Shown: positions 1-8,055, counted from the first letter of the stretch. The stretch is DNA of 13,681 nucleotides from Bacillota bacterium (GCA_023415915.1 JAEZIZ010000030.1:1-13681), one strand, 5' to 3'. A program made the numbers and translations. Notes: generated by a model from the letters alone, not told the origin.

Positions 1-423
1 AAGCGCAGGCTGTTCGAGGAGACGCTACGCAGCTGCCTGCATCCTTATGAAATCGACAAATACCTTAAAAACGAGGCGGCATACGATTTGCTTGCTGACC
101 TTACGCGGATAGCGTACATGATGAAGGAGACGTACCATAAAAACGCCCCTATAATGCGCATGATAATGCGCGACAAGGTAAGGGACTCGGTGCACGAGCA
201 AAGGTTTAAAAGAAACGAGAATAGCTCGAAGCAGCTTTTAATTGCGTACTTTGAAAAAATGCACGGCCTTGGGAAAATAAGCGCAGCCCCTAATATGGCA
301 GCGACGTTCTATATTTCAAACATTGCGGGATACCTTATGAAACAGATACTCTCAGGCCACATAATCGACGAAGAATACTTTGCGTGGATGCTTGATAAAG
401 TAATAGGCATATTAAAATCCTAA
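1..423 (+). CDS. TetR/AcrR-type transcriptional regulator, C-terminal part (5' end outside window)
   Basis: The frame is open from base 1 to the TAA at 421-423, so this is the last 140 residues of a longer protein. The N-terminal DNA-binding helix-turn-helix would lie upstream of the window and cannot be seen. What remains is all-helical and polar, ending in a pattern (a 'YFEKMHGLGKI' segment, then a hydrophobic helix with 'FYISNIAGYLMKQIL', then a short acidic helix and a final amphipathic helix) that resembles the ligand-binding and dimerisation domain of TetR family regulators. It sits 43 bp upstream of two ABC exporter genes on the same strand, the usual place for a TetR-type repressor of a multidrug exporter. 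I infer that it controls that exporter in response to a small molecule. The internal ATG and TTG codons are not credible starts because the frame continues upstream. The family call rests on the C-terminal pattern and context only. Confidence 0.65.
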   Translation, partial: KRRLFEETLRSCLHPYEIDKYLKNEAAYDLLADLTRIAYMMKETYHKNAPIMRMIMRDKVRDSVHEQRFKRNENSSKQLLIAYFEKMHGLGKISAAPNMAATFYISNIAGYLMKQILSGHIIDEEYFAWMLDKVIGILKS

Positions 424-433
424 TACTGCGCGC

Positions 434-448
434 AAAGTTTAAAACTTT
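434..448. promoter_or_regulatory. 15-bp AT-rich dyad upstream of the ABC exporter genes
   Basis: AAAGTTT and AAACTTT flank a single central A, giving a perfect odd palindrome 11 bp after the regulator stop and just upstream of the ABC ribosome binding site. It is followed by two more T residues. It could be a binding site for a dimeric regulator or a very weak AT-only hairpin that tunes read-through from regulator to exporter. No -10/-35 pair was found next to it. Confidence 0.25.
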
Positions 449-466
449 TTCAGGAAAGGAACAAAC

Positions 467-2194
467 ATGTTCAAACTCTTAAAGTATTTAAAGCCTTACA
501 GATGGCAGGCGGTCGCTATAGTGCTGCTTACCGCCGTGCAGGCAATAAGCCAGCTTTATCTGCCTAACCTTATGTCCGACATAGTCAACAGGGGCGTCGT
601 GCTTAAAGATATAGACTTTATAATCAATACCGGGCTCGTCATGCTCGGCTACGCGCTTTTAGTATCGATATGCACGATAGTGGGCAGGTACTTTGCCGCC
701 AAAACGTCCGTGGGGTTCGCCAAAGACCTGCGCCGCGATATATTCGCGGCTGTGGAAGGCTTTTCGCTCAGCGAGTTCGACAGGATAGGCACCGCCTCTC
801 TGATAACGCGCTCCACAAACGACGTAACGCAGATACAGAACGTAATGACAATGATACTCGCTATGCTTATAGCGGCGCCGATAACGGCAGTAGGCGGCAT
901 AATAATGGCTGTGCAGAACGACGCTCACTTAAGCTGGCTCATAGTCGTTATCATCGTCGTCATATCGGCGCTGATACTAGGCATAGCCCAAAAGGTAATG
1001 CCGCTTTTCAAGTCGCTGCAGAAAAAGATAGACAGAGTCAACCTAGTGCTGCGCGAGGGTTTGACGGGCGTACGAGTGATACGCGCGTTCAACAAAACGG
1101 AGTACGAGCAGGAACGCTTTGACGCCGCCAATAAGGACCTTACCGATACTTCAATATCCGTGCACCGCTGGATGGGCGCAATGTTCCCCGCAATAATGCT
1201 CGTACTCAACATAGGCACCGTGCTCGTCATATGGTTCGGAGGCCAGCTTGTGGACGCCGGCGAAACGCAGGTAGGAGACCTGATGGCGTTCCAGCAATAC
1301 GTGATGCAGACTTTGTTTGCTCTCATTATGGCGACGATGATGTTCGTAATGCTGCCAAGGGCTCAGGCGTCCGCCGAGCGCATAAACGAGATATTCAGCC
1401 TCAAGCCCACCGTAGTGGACACGACGGACACAGCGCCAGCAACCTCACTAAAAGGCCATGTAGAGTTCAAAAACGTGAGCTTTTATTATCACGGCTCCCA
1501 GGAACCCGCGATAGAGAACGTATCGCTTACCGCGCGTCCCGGCGAGGTCACTGCGATAATAGGCAGTACTGGCTCGGGCAAATCCACGCTCGTAAAGCTG
1601 ATACCCCGGTTTTACGACGCGAGCGAAGGCGAGGTGCTTCTGGACGGCGTTAACGTACGGGACTACCCGCAGGAAGCGCTGCGCGCTAAAATTGGCTTCG
1701 TTCCGCAAAACGTAAGCCTTATGAGCGGAACGATAGCGAGCAACATACGCTACGGAAAGGAAGACGCCACCGACGAGGAGATAAAGCGCGCTATAGATAT
1801 AGCGCAGGCCGGAGATTTCGTCGCCGGGCTTGAGGAGGGCTTGGAGTCCCCCGTCGCACAGGACGGCACTAACTTCTCGGGCGGCCAGAAGCAGCGGCTG
1901 TCGATAGCAAGGGCTCTAGTAAGAAAGCCGGAGGTATATATATTCGACGACAGCTTCTCGGCGCTCGACTTCAAGACGGACGCAAAGCTGCGCAAAGCGC
2001 TGTCGGGCGAGATAAAACAGGCGACGGTGTTCATAGTTGCCCAGAGGGTAAACACCGTGATGAACGCGGACAACATAATAGTGCTCGACGAAGGAAAAGT
2101 CGTGGGGCAGGGAAAGCATAAAGAACTGCTTGCTGGCTGCGATACTTACAGGGAAATAGTATCGTCCCAGCTCTCGTTGGAGGAACTGGCATGA
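467..2194 (+). CDS. ABC exporter half-transporter, degenerate-site subunit (heterodimeric multidrug/lipid type)
   Basis: This 575-residue protein has an N-terminal six-helix exporter membrane domain (about residues 1-300) and a C-terminal nucleotide-binding domain (about 335-570). Visible motifs are Walker A GSTGSGKS at 366-373, the Q-loop Gln414, the signature FSGGQ at 470-474 and Walker B ending at Asp494. The residue after Walker B is Asp495 rather than the catalytic Glu, and the switch-loop position is Gln526 ('VAQR') rather than His. These changes mark the degenerate-site subunit of heterodimeric exporters such as TM287/TM288 and BmrC/BmrD. The start follows a strong AGGAAAGGAA box about 6 bp upstream. 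The stop overlaps the next gene's start (ATGA), so the two halves are probably made in equal amounts. Substrate cannot be read from sequence; drug or lipid export is the family norm, and the adjacent TetR-like regulator fits. Confidence 0.93.
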   Translation: MFKLLKYLKPYRWQAVAIVLLTAVQAISQLYLPNLMSDIVNRGVVLKDIDFIINTGLVMLGYALLVSICTIVGRYFAAKTSVGFAKDLRRDIFAAVEGFSLSEFDRIGTASLITRSTNDVTQIQNVMTMILAMLIAAPITAVGGIIMAVQNDAHLSWLIVVIIVVISALILGIAQKVMPLFKSLQKKIDRVNLVLREGLTGVRVIRAFNKTEYEQERFDAANKDLTDTSISVHRWMGAMFPAIMLVLNIGTVLVIWFGGQLVDAGETQVGDLMAFQQYVMQTLFALIMATMMFVMLPRAQASAERINEIFSLKPTVVDTTDTAPATSLKGHVEFKNVSFYYHGSQEPAIENVSLTARPGEVTAIIGSTGSGKSTLVKLIPRFYDASEGEVLLDGVNVRDYPQEALRAKIGFVPQNVSLMSGTIASNIRYGKEDATDEEIKRAIDIAQAGDFVAGLEEGLESPVAQDGTNFSGGQKQRLSIARALVRKPEVYIFDDSFSALDFKTDAKLRKALSGEIKQATVFIVAQRVNTVMNADNIIVLDEGKVVGQGKHKELLAGCDTYREIVSSQLSLEELA

Positions 2195-4227
2195 GTGAAG
2201 CTAAAAAACAACCCGCATCATTTAACAGGCAGCGCACGCGCCGCGGTCCGGGCGGACCCGGGCCGGGACACGGCATGCCTATGGAAAAGCCAAAGGATTT
2301 CAAGGCAAGCTTCAAACGGCTGCTGTCTTACCTCTCAGGCCATAAAGCGGCGCTTGCGCTCGTGGTGGTAGTCGCGATGGGCAGCGCGGTACTTTCGATA
2401 TTCGGCCCTAAGATATTGGGCAACGCTACGACCGAGCTGTTCAAGCCCACAATGGCCAAGGCGGAGGCGCTTTCCGAATTAAAAACGATACTGCCCGAGG
2501 ACGTCGTGGCGCAGCTCGGCAGCGGAAAGCTCTCCGAGCAGGAAGCTATGGACCTTGTCATGCAAAACGTGGACATGACCGACCCAAGTCAGGCGGCAGT
2601 GCTTCAATCGACGATGCAGCAGCTAAATGAAGCAAGCAAGCTTGGCATAGATTTTGCAAAGATACTCGGCATACTGATAACGGTGCTGATACTTTACGTC
2701 GCAAGCGGCATATTTGGCTTTATAATGCAGTTCGTAATGGCAAAGACGTCCCAGCAGATAGTGTACGACATGCGCAGCGAGGTGGACGCAAAGCTCTCGA
2801 AGCTGCCGCTTAAGTATTTCGACAGACACACGCACGGCGAGATACTTTCCCGTGTGACCAACGATATCGACACGATATCCCAAGCGCTCGCGCAGGGCAT
2901 CACGCAGGTAATCACGTCGATAACGATGCTTGTTGGTATCGTCATTATGATGTTCTCCATATCGTGGATTATGACGCTTGTATCACTGGTGGTGCTGCCC
3001 GCAAGCTACATACTTGTTCAGATGGTCGTCCGGAAGTCGCAGAAGTATTTCAAGGGGCGGCAGAGCGAGCTCGGCAATATAAACGGCCACGTCGAGGAGA
3101 TGTACGGCGCTCATACCATCGTAAAGGCGTTCGGCAAAGAAAAGGACAGCGTAGAAGCGTTCGATGAGATAAACGAGCGCCTGTATACCGTCGGCTGGAA
3201 GGCGGAGTTCCTCTCGGGGCTCATTATGCCGCTTATCAACTTTTTGAGCAACTTTACGTATGTGTTCGTGTGCGCCATAGGCGGCATAATGGTGATTAAC
3301 GGCAGAATAACAATAGGCGACGTACAGGCGTTCATAGTATATTCGCGCCAGTTCACGCAGCCCATTCAGCAGGTCGCGCAGATAGCCAACGTATTGCAGT
3401 CAACGGTGGCGTGCGCCGAGCGCGTGTTCGAGGTATTAGACGAAGAAGAGATGACGCCCGACAAACGCGACAATGTTATCAAATACCCCAAAGGCGCCGT
3501 GCGCTTCGAGCATGTTTCGTTCGGCTACGAGCAGGGAGTTACCATAATAAAGGACATGAACCTGGACGTTAAGCCGGGCGACGTAGTCGCTATAGTAGGG
3601 CCTACCGGCGCGGGCAAGACTACGCTTGTCAACCTGCTTATGCGCTTTTACGACGTGGACAGCGGCAGGATAACGGTGGACGGCGCGGATATCACGAGCA
3701 TACCGAGGGAAGATTTGCGCCGCGAGTTCGGCATGGTGCTTCAGGATACGTGGCTTTTCGGCGGTACCATAAAAGAAAACATACGGTACGGCAGGGAAGG
3801 CGCTACCGACGAAGAGGTAATACGCGCCGCCAAGATGGCGCACGCAGACCACTTCATACGCACATTGCCGCAAGGCTACGACACCGTGCTCAACGAAGAG
3901 GCGTCCAACATTTCGCAAGGCCAAAAGCAGCTTTTGACGATAGCGAGGGCGCTGCTCGCCGATCCCGCGATACTGATACTCGACGAAGCCACGAGCAGCG
4001 TGGACACGCGCACGGAGGCGTATATACAGAACGCTATGATAGAGCTGATGAAGGGCAGGACCAACTTCGTAATAGCGCACAGGCTCTCCACGATACGCGA
4101 CGCGTCCACAATACTTGTTATGAACAACGGCGAGATAATAGAGCAGGGCAGCCACAAGGAGCTTATGGCCAAAAACGGATTCTACGCCGACCTGTATAAC
4201 AGCCAATTCACCGGCGCGGCGGTATAG
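2191..4227 (+). CDS. ABC exporter half-transporter, consensus-site subunit
   Basis: This 678-residue partner of the preceding gene starts within its stop codon (4-bp ATGA overlap). A cytoplasmic N-terminal tail rich in Arg, Gly and Pro (about residues 5-30) precedes the first membrane helix. Roughly 80 mostly polar residues (about 70-150) then separate helix 1 from helix 2, predicting a large extracellular domain that accounts for the extra length over the ~575-residue partner. The nucleotide-binding domain has Walker A GPTGAGKTT at 470-478, Q-loop Gln518, Walker B with catalytic Glu599 and switch His630. Its signature is the non-canonical ISQGQ (574-578). In heterodimers this altered signature faces the partner's degenerate site, while the partner's normal FSGGQ completes this subunit's active site, so the pair is internally consistent. 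Substrate is unknown. No T-tract terminator follows the gene. Confidence 0.93.
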   Translation: MSEAKKQPASFNRQRTRRGPGGPGPGHGMPMEKPKDFKASFKRLLSYLSGHKAALALVVVVAMGSAVLSIFGPKILGNATTELFKPTMAKAEALSELKTILPEDVVAQLGSGKLSEQEAMDLVMQNVDMTDPSQAAVLQSTMQQLNEASKLGIDFAKILGILITVLILYVASGIFGFIMQFVMAKTSQQIVYDMRSEVDAKLSKLPLKYFDRHTHGEILSRVTNDIDTISQALAQGITQVITSITMLVGIVIMMFSISWIMTLVSLVVLPASYILVQMVVRKSQKYFKGRQSELGNINGHVEEMYGAHTIVKAFGKEKDSVEAFDEINERLYTVGWKAEFLSGLIMPLINFLSNFTYVFVCAIGGIMVINGRITIGDVQAFIVYSRQFTQPIQQVAQIANVLQSTVACAERVFEVLDEEEMTPDKRDNVIKYPKGAVRFEHVSFGYEQGVTIIKDMNLDVKPGDVVAIVGPTGAGKTTLVNLLMRFYDVDSGRITVDGADITSIPREDLRREFGMVLQDTWLFGGTIKENIRYGREGATDEEVIRAAKMAHADHFIRTLPQGYDTVLNEEASNISQGQKQLLTIARALLADPAILILDEATSSVDTRTEAYIQNAMIELMKGRTNFVIAHRLSTIRDASTILVMNNGEIIEQGSHKELMAKNGFYADLYNSQFTGAAV

Positions 4228-4294
4228 CCGCGTTTGGGTACTCCACTTTAAGGGGAGGCAGCATAAAGCTCCGAACGCTCATAATAAGCCTGTA

Positions 4295-4323
4295 TTGCCC
4301 GCAATAGATTATTAGTATAGTAT
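4295..4323 (+). promoter_or_regulatory. candidate sigma-A promoter for the alkaline phosphatase gene
   Basis: TTGCCC (4295-4300) and TAGTAT (4318-4323) are separated by 17 bp, about 50 bp before the phosphatase start, in an AT-rich stretch of the 146-bp gap after the ABC genes. The -35 matches 4 of 6 consensus positions. I saw no clear Pho-box-like direct repeats around it. Confidence 0.35.
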
Positions 4324-4373
4324 GTTAACGTATAAACCCTAAATTTACAAATTCGAGGCGGAAGGGCGGTACT

Positions 4374-5903
4374 ATGAACAGGAAACTGATAATGCTGGCG
4401 GCGGTTCTCATACTCGTGCTTGCGGCCGCCATTTTACTGCTCAAGGGGCCGCTTGACGCCGGGCAGTCGCATACTGAGGCAAGCCCGCCAGCGAGCGCCG
4501 CAGCGGCGCCTTCCGAAGTAGCGGCAGTTACGCCCGTCGCTACTACGAGCCCGGATATATCCATAAGCATACTGCCCTCAAAGCCGCCGAAATACATATT
4601 CATAATGATTGGCGACGGCATGGGCAAGGGGCAAAGAGCGCTGGCACAGGGCTATGCCGAATATAAGGGTATCAAAACGCCTCTCGTAATGAACGCGTTT
4701 CCGGTAAGCGGCACGGTAACCACGCGTTCGCTCAACGCCGACATAACCGATTCCGCGGCGGCAGGCACCGCGCTTGCCACCGGGCACAAGACCAACAACG
4801 GCATGCTCTCTGTTACGCCGGAGGGGGAAGCTTTAAAGACAATCATAGAGGAAGCGGAAGACTTGGGGTTTTCCACCGGCATCGTTACGACGACGTCTAT
4901 AACCAACGCAACTCCCGCCGCGTTCGCGTCGCATGTAGAGAGCAGGGCATATGATGCGGATATCGCGCTTGATTACCTCGATTCGGGAGTGGACTTCTTT
5001 GCGGGCGGAGGGAATCAGTATTTTCTGCCCTCTTCGTATTCGGGCGGGCTGGACGCTGCGGGCGCTTTGCTTGCGTCCGGCCGCGGCGACGAACGGGATC
5101 TGGTATCCGAATTTGCGGATGCGGGCTATAAAACGTTTATAGGCGCGCGGGGCGCGTTGGATTTTGCGTCGTATGTTCCTTCGGCGGGAGACAAAGTGCT
5201 GGCATCGTTTGTTAACTCTCATATGCCTTACGAGCTGGATAGAACGGCCTCGCTTCCCGCTCCGAGCCTTGAGACGATGACGCAAAAAGCCGTTGAAACG
5301 CTGGCCTTTGACAGCGACGGCTTTGTGCTGATGGTGGAGGGCGGGCGCATAGACCACGCCTGCCATATAAACGACGCCGCGAGCGCAATACGCGAAACGC
5401 TCGCGTTCGACGATGCCGTGAGTGCCGCCTATGATTTTTACACGCGGCATCCCGAAGAGACGCTCATTGTGGTTGTAGCCGACCACGAAACGGGAGGACT
5501 TCGCTTCGAGCTTTCCGATGTGGAATTTGCCCGTATAGACGCGATTAATGTATCGATTCAGGGAAAGGTGCAGACGGCGTACTCAGGAGACAGGGAAGCG
5601 TTCTATTCTTTTATTGCCGAAAGCCTCGGGCTTGCGGACTTGAATACGAGGGAAAGAGGCATAATAGACGAAGCGTTTGACGCCGCTGATAAAGCCGACC
5701 CGGAAAAAGGCTACGGTTCGGTGGTGGCGCTGGCCGTATCGGATATTGTCTCACGGCGCGTAGGCGTTAAATGGAGCGACACGGCTCATACCGCGGCTTC
5801 GGTGCCGCTGACCGCAGTGGGGCTTAATGCGGACAGATTCTCCGGCAAAAAAGACAACGCCGAAATAGGCCAATTACTGTTTGACGTATTGCGGGAGGGC
5901 TGA
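4374..5903 (+). CDS. alkaline phosphatase, PhoA superfamily, exported or membrane-anchored
   Basis: This 509-residue phosphomonoesterase has a Lys/Arg start and a long hydrophobic helix (about residues 5-24), then an Ala/Ser/Pro/Thr-rich linker to about residue 60. The helix lacks an obvious AxA cleavage site or lipobox, so an uncleaved N-terminal anchor with an extracytoplasmic catalytic domain is likely. Catalytic residues are recognisable: metal ligand Asp81 (IGDGMG), nucleophile Ser127 (TDSAAAGTA), Thr180, phosphate-binding Arg191, Glu322, Asp327 and His331 (EGGRIDHACH), Asp370-His371 (ADHETGG) and His472 (DTAHT). The E. coli PhoA Asp153 and Lys328 positions are Asn178 and His328 here. 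It would release inorganic phosphate from organic phosphate esters outside the membrane. The ATG is preceded by GGAAGGGCGG. It looks monocistronic, with its own candidate promoter upstream and a 119-bp gap after it. The family is secure; anchoring and regulation are inferred. Confidence 0.93.
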   Translation: MNRKLIMLAAVLILVLAAAILLLKGPLDAGQSHTEASPPASAAAAPSEVAAVTPVATTSPDISISILPSKPPKYIFIMIGDGMGKGQRALAQGYAEYKGIKTPLVMNAFPVSGTVTTRSLNADITDSAAAGTALATGHKTNNGMLSVTPEGEALKTIIEEAEDLGFSTGIVTTTSITNATPAAFASHVESRAYDADIALDYLDSGVDFFAGGGNQYFLPSSYSGGLDAAGALLASGRGDERDLVSEFADAGYKTFIGARGALDFASYVPSAGDKVLASFVNSHMPYELDRTASLPAPSLETMTQKAVETLAFDSDGFVLMVEGGRIDHACHINDAASAIRETLAFDDAVSAAYDFYTRHPEETLIVVVADHETGGLRFELSDVEFARIDAINVSIQGKVQTAYSGDREAFYSFIAESLGLADLNTRERGIIDEAFDAADKADPEKGYGSVVALAVSDIVSRRVGVKWSDTAHTAASVPLTAVGLNADRFSGKKDNAEIGQLLFDVLREG

Positions 5904-6022
5904 TAATATTTACATCAACACGCTCCGCACGCCGAACCTGCCGTATTAAAGCGGCGGGCGCTGACATAGGCTATTATAAAGCTGGCAGTATGCTTGATTG
6001 TTGATTGAAGAGTGGTGAAAGC

Positions 6023-6397
6023 ATGTTCAGAAGAATGTTCATAGGAAGAAACGGACCCGACCAGCTGTCGCTCGGCTTAACGCTGCTGGCTTTTGTGCTT
6101 AGCCTTATACGCGTAAATGTGTTGTTTTACATATCTTTGGCTATATTGGTTCTTGCGATACTGCGCATGTTCTCAAGGAACATAGAGCAGCGCAGAAAAG
6201 AGAATTTAATGTTCTTAAAGCTGGTTAACAAGCCCAAGATGTGGTATTATAATTTTAAGGCGTCAGTGCAGCAAAACAAAGCTTACAGGATATTCAAATG
6301 CTCACAATGCGGGCAGAAGCTGCGGGTGCCCAGAGGCAAGGGCAAGGTCTCGATAAAGTGTTCAAAATGCGGCAACAGGATGATAAAGAACACCTGA
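6023..6397 (+). CDS. small membrane protein with C-terminal zinc ribbon
   Basis: This 124-residue protein has two closely spaced hydrophobic helices (about residues 15-50), a basic juxtamembrane stretch, and a C-terminal zinc ribbon with Cys93, Cys96, Cys113 and Cys116 (CSQCG...CSKCG) around a basic KxRVPRGKGK loop. I chose ATG 6023 over an in-frame TTG at 6005 because GGTGAAAG lies just upstream of the ATG and the extra six residues precede nothing recognisable. Similar two-helix zinc-ribbon proteins are common and uncharacterised in Clostridia. The orientation suggests a cytoplasmic ribbon. It ends 29 bp before the DUF1858 gene and appears to lead the redox cluster, but the ribbon could equally bind nucleic acid or protein. 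No function is known to me. Confidence 0.85.
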   Translation: MFRRMFIGRNGPDQLSLGLTLLAFVLSLIRVNVLFYISLAILVLAILRMFSRNIEQRRKENLMFLKLVNKPKMWYYNFKASVQQNKAYRIFKCSQCGQKLRVPRGKGKVSIKCSKCGNRMIKNT

Positions 6398-6426
6398 CCG
6401 TTTAAATTAAAGAAGAGGTAAACACC

Positions 6427-6642
6427 ATGACAACAATAACGAAAGACATGACGATATCCGAAGTGCTGCAGCTCGACGTAGACGCGGCAATGGTATTTTT
6501 CGAATCGGGAATGCATTGCGTCGGCTGCCCCTCGGCTGCGGGCGAAACCATCGAAGAAGCAAGCGCCGTGCACGGCATTGATTCTGACGATCTTGTGGAC
6601 AAGCTCAATAAATATTTTGAGGAAAAAGAAACAACAAAATAA
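6427..6642 (+). CDS. DUF1858 protein, hybrid-cluster-associated redox disulfide domain
   Basis: This 71-residue cytoplasmic protein is a single DUF1858 domain (the family also described as hybrid cluster protein-associated redox disulfide domain). The family features are the N-terminal 'ITKDMTISEVLQLDVDAA' helix pattern, a glycine-rich 'FESGMHCVGCP' turn carrying Cys31-x-x-Cys34, and 'ETIEEASAVHGID' leading into the last helix. The Cys pair is presumed redox active, as a disulfide or perhaps a metal site; biochemical evidence is thin. A good AAGAGGT ribosome binding site precedes the start. Its genomic partners here are rubredoxin and a flavodiiron protein rather than a hybrid cluster protein, pointing to a role in O2 or NO stress. 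Gaps of 29 bp and 21 bp to its neighbours fit one operon. Confidence 0.9.
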   Translation: MTTITKDMTISEVLQLDVDAAMVFFESGMHCVGCPSAAGETIEEASAVHGIDSDDLVDKLNKYFEEKETTK

Positions 6643-6663
6643 TAAAAAAGTGAGGTAAATGCC

Positions 6664-6822
6664 ATGAAGAGTTACGAATGCACTGTTTGCGGTTATGTTT
6701 ACGACCCCGCCGAAGGAGACCCTGACAACGGCGTTGCGCCCGGCACTGCCTTTGAAGATTTGCCTGAAGACTGGGTGTGCCCCATGTGCGGAGCGAGCAC
6801 ATCTATGTTCGAGGAGATCTGA
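6664..6822 (+). CDS. rubredoxin
   Basis: This complete 52-residue rubredoxin is easily missed because of its size. The Fe(Cys)4 site is formed by Cys6 and Cys9 (CTVCGY) and Cys39 and Cys42 (CPMCG). The family pattern GYVYDPAEGDPDNGVAPGTAFEDLPEDWVCPMCG is intact in two segments (residues 10-30 and 31-43), including the conserved aromatic residues Tyr11, Tyr13, Phe30 and Trp37. It carries single electrons in the cytoplasm. The start follows GTGAGGT by about 9 bp. It lies 9 bp upstream of the flavodiiron protein gene, whose usual electron donor in anaerobes is a rubredoxin, so the two very likely work as a pair. An NAD(P)H:rubredoxin reductase is not in the window. Confidence 0.97.
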   Translation: MKSYECTVCGYVYDPAEGDPDNGVAPGTAFEDLPEDWVCPMCGASTSMFEEI

Positions 6823-6831
6823 CATAGCATT

Positions 6832-8037
6832 ATGAAGCAGCCGGTAGAAATAACAAAAGGCATATACTGGGTCGGCGCGCAGAACCCCGATCTAAGGGTG
6901 TTCGACGTCATAATGCGCACTGAATGGGGTACGTCTTATAACAGCTACCTCGTCAAAGGAACCGAAAAGACGGCTTTGATCGATTCGGTCAAGGAGCAGT
7001 TCTCGGACGAGCAGGTAGAGCGGATATCCAAAGTCTGCGATGTTAAGTCTATTGACTATATAATCTGCAACCATACCGAGCCTGACCATTCGGGCGCTCT
7101 TTGGAAGCTGCTCGAGCTTGCACCGGGCGCTACCGTATTATGCTCAAAGCCAGCGAGCGTTTTTCTGCGCAGCATAATGAACAGGGATTTTTCCTGCCGC
7201 GTTGTGACGGACGGCGACACATTGGAGCTCGGAGGCAAGACTTTAAAGTTCATCTCCGCGCCGTTTTTGCACTGGCCCGATTCCATATTCACGTACGTGA
7301 CGGAAGACGCAGTGCTGTTTTCGGGCGACGTGTTCGGGTTCCACTTCTCCGCCGAGAACGTGTTCGACGATTTAACGCCGCTCTCGGACGAGATGCTCAA
7401 GTCGCAGAAGTATTACTTCGACGTAATAATGGGGCCTTTTAAAAATTATGTGCTCGACGCGGTCAAAAAGATACGCCCGCTGCATATAGACGTAATAGGC
7501 CCGTCTCACGGCCCGGTGCTGCGCAAAGCGCCAAAAGAGGCTGTAGACAGGTACGAGGAATGGGCTTCCGACATACTACGCGTAAATGATCCCAGGAAAG
7601 TTTACATAGGCTATGTGTCGTGTTACGGCTATACGAAGATGCTCGCCGAAGCAATATACGGCGTCGTCACCAAAGCGGGCTATTCGGCCGAGATGGTAGA
7701 CGTCTCAACAGCGGACGCCGCCTCCGCAGCCGCAAAGATACACGCCTGCGACGCGTTTGCTATTGGCTCGCCCACTATTAACCGCGACGCGTTAAAGCCC
7801 GTCTGGGATGTGCTGTCCTCCGTGTCCACGTACATAATCAAGGGCAAACCGGCCGCCGTATTCGGCTCGTTCGGTTGGAGCGGCGAGTCCATTAAGTTCC
7901 TGGGCGAACGCCTGCGCGACGTGGGCGCCGACGTGATAGGCTCGTGCAGCGCTAAATTAAAGCCCGACGAAAAGGAAATAGCGGAAGCCGAAAAATTGGG
8001 CAAAGCTATATGCGACGCTCTCGCGAGCCAGTCGTAG
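6832..8037 (+). CDS. fprA: flavodiiron protein (class A flavoprotein), O2/NO reductase
   Basis: This 401-residue protein has a metallo-beta-lactamase-like diiron domain (about residues 1-250) fused to a flavodoxin domain (about 253-400). The diiron ligands are all present: His81, Glu83, Asp85 and His86 (HTEPDH), His147 (FLHWPDS), Asp166 (SGDVFG) and His226 (GPSHGP). The FMN phosphate loop is at 263-268 (SCYGYT). There is no C-terminal rubredoxin or flavin reductase extension, so it is the simple class A form, fed by the separate rubredoxin encoded just upstream. Members reduce O2 to water or NO to N2O and protect anaerobes; sequence alone does not decide which. The ATG is preceded by GAGGAGAT, about 13 bp away inside the rubredoxin gene, suggesting coupled translation. 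A strong terminator follows 18 bp downstream. Confidence 0.96.
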   Translation: MKQPVEITKGIYWVGAQNPDLRVFDVIMRTEWGTSYNSYLVKGTEKTALIDSVKEQFSDEQVERISKVCDVKSIDYIICNHTEPDHSGALWKLLELAPGATVLCSKPASVFLRSIMNRDFSCRVVTDGDTLELGGKTLKFISAPFLHWPDSIFTYVTEDAVLFSGDVFGFHFSAENVFDDLTPLSDEMLKSQKYYFDVIMGPFKNYVLDAVKKIRPLHIDVIGPSHGPVLRKAPKEAVDRYEEWASDILRVNDPRKVYIGYVSCYGYTKMLAEAIYGVVTKAGYSAEMVDVSTADAASAAAKIHACDAFAIGSPTINRDALKPVWDVLSSVSTYIIKGKPAAVFGSFGWSGESIKFLGERLRDVGADVIGSCSAKLKPDEKEIAEAEKLGKAICDALASQS

Positions 8038-8055
8038 CCAAAATAAGCTAATCGC

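Noticed and set aside
3436..4206. 256-codon open frame on the minus strand
   Set aside because: It lies wholly antisense to the nucleotide-binding domain of the second ABC gene, its Tyr/Arg/Val-rich translation matches no family I know, and there is no fitting ribosome binding site. It is a shadow of biased codon use.
4228..4294. Possible terminator after the ABC genes (CTCC/GGAG region)
   Set aside because: The arms are only four to five bases with no T-run; no terminator can be supported here.
4833..5486. 217-codon open frame on the minus strand
   Set aside because: Antisense to the alkaline phosphatase catalytic region, with an Arg-rich low-quality translation and no start signal.
5937..5958. 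Hairpin CCTGCCG/CGGCGGG after the phosphatase gene as a terminator
   Set aside because: A seven-pair stem with one wobble pair forms, but no T-run follows, so it is not a convincing intrinsic terminator.
6283..6825. 180-codon open frame on the minus strand
   Set aside because: It crosses three well supported plus-strand genes (zinc ribbon, DUF1858, rubredoxin) and has no motif of its own.
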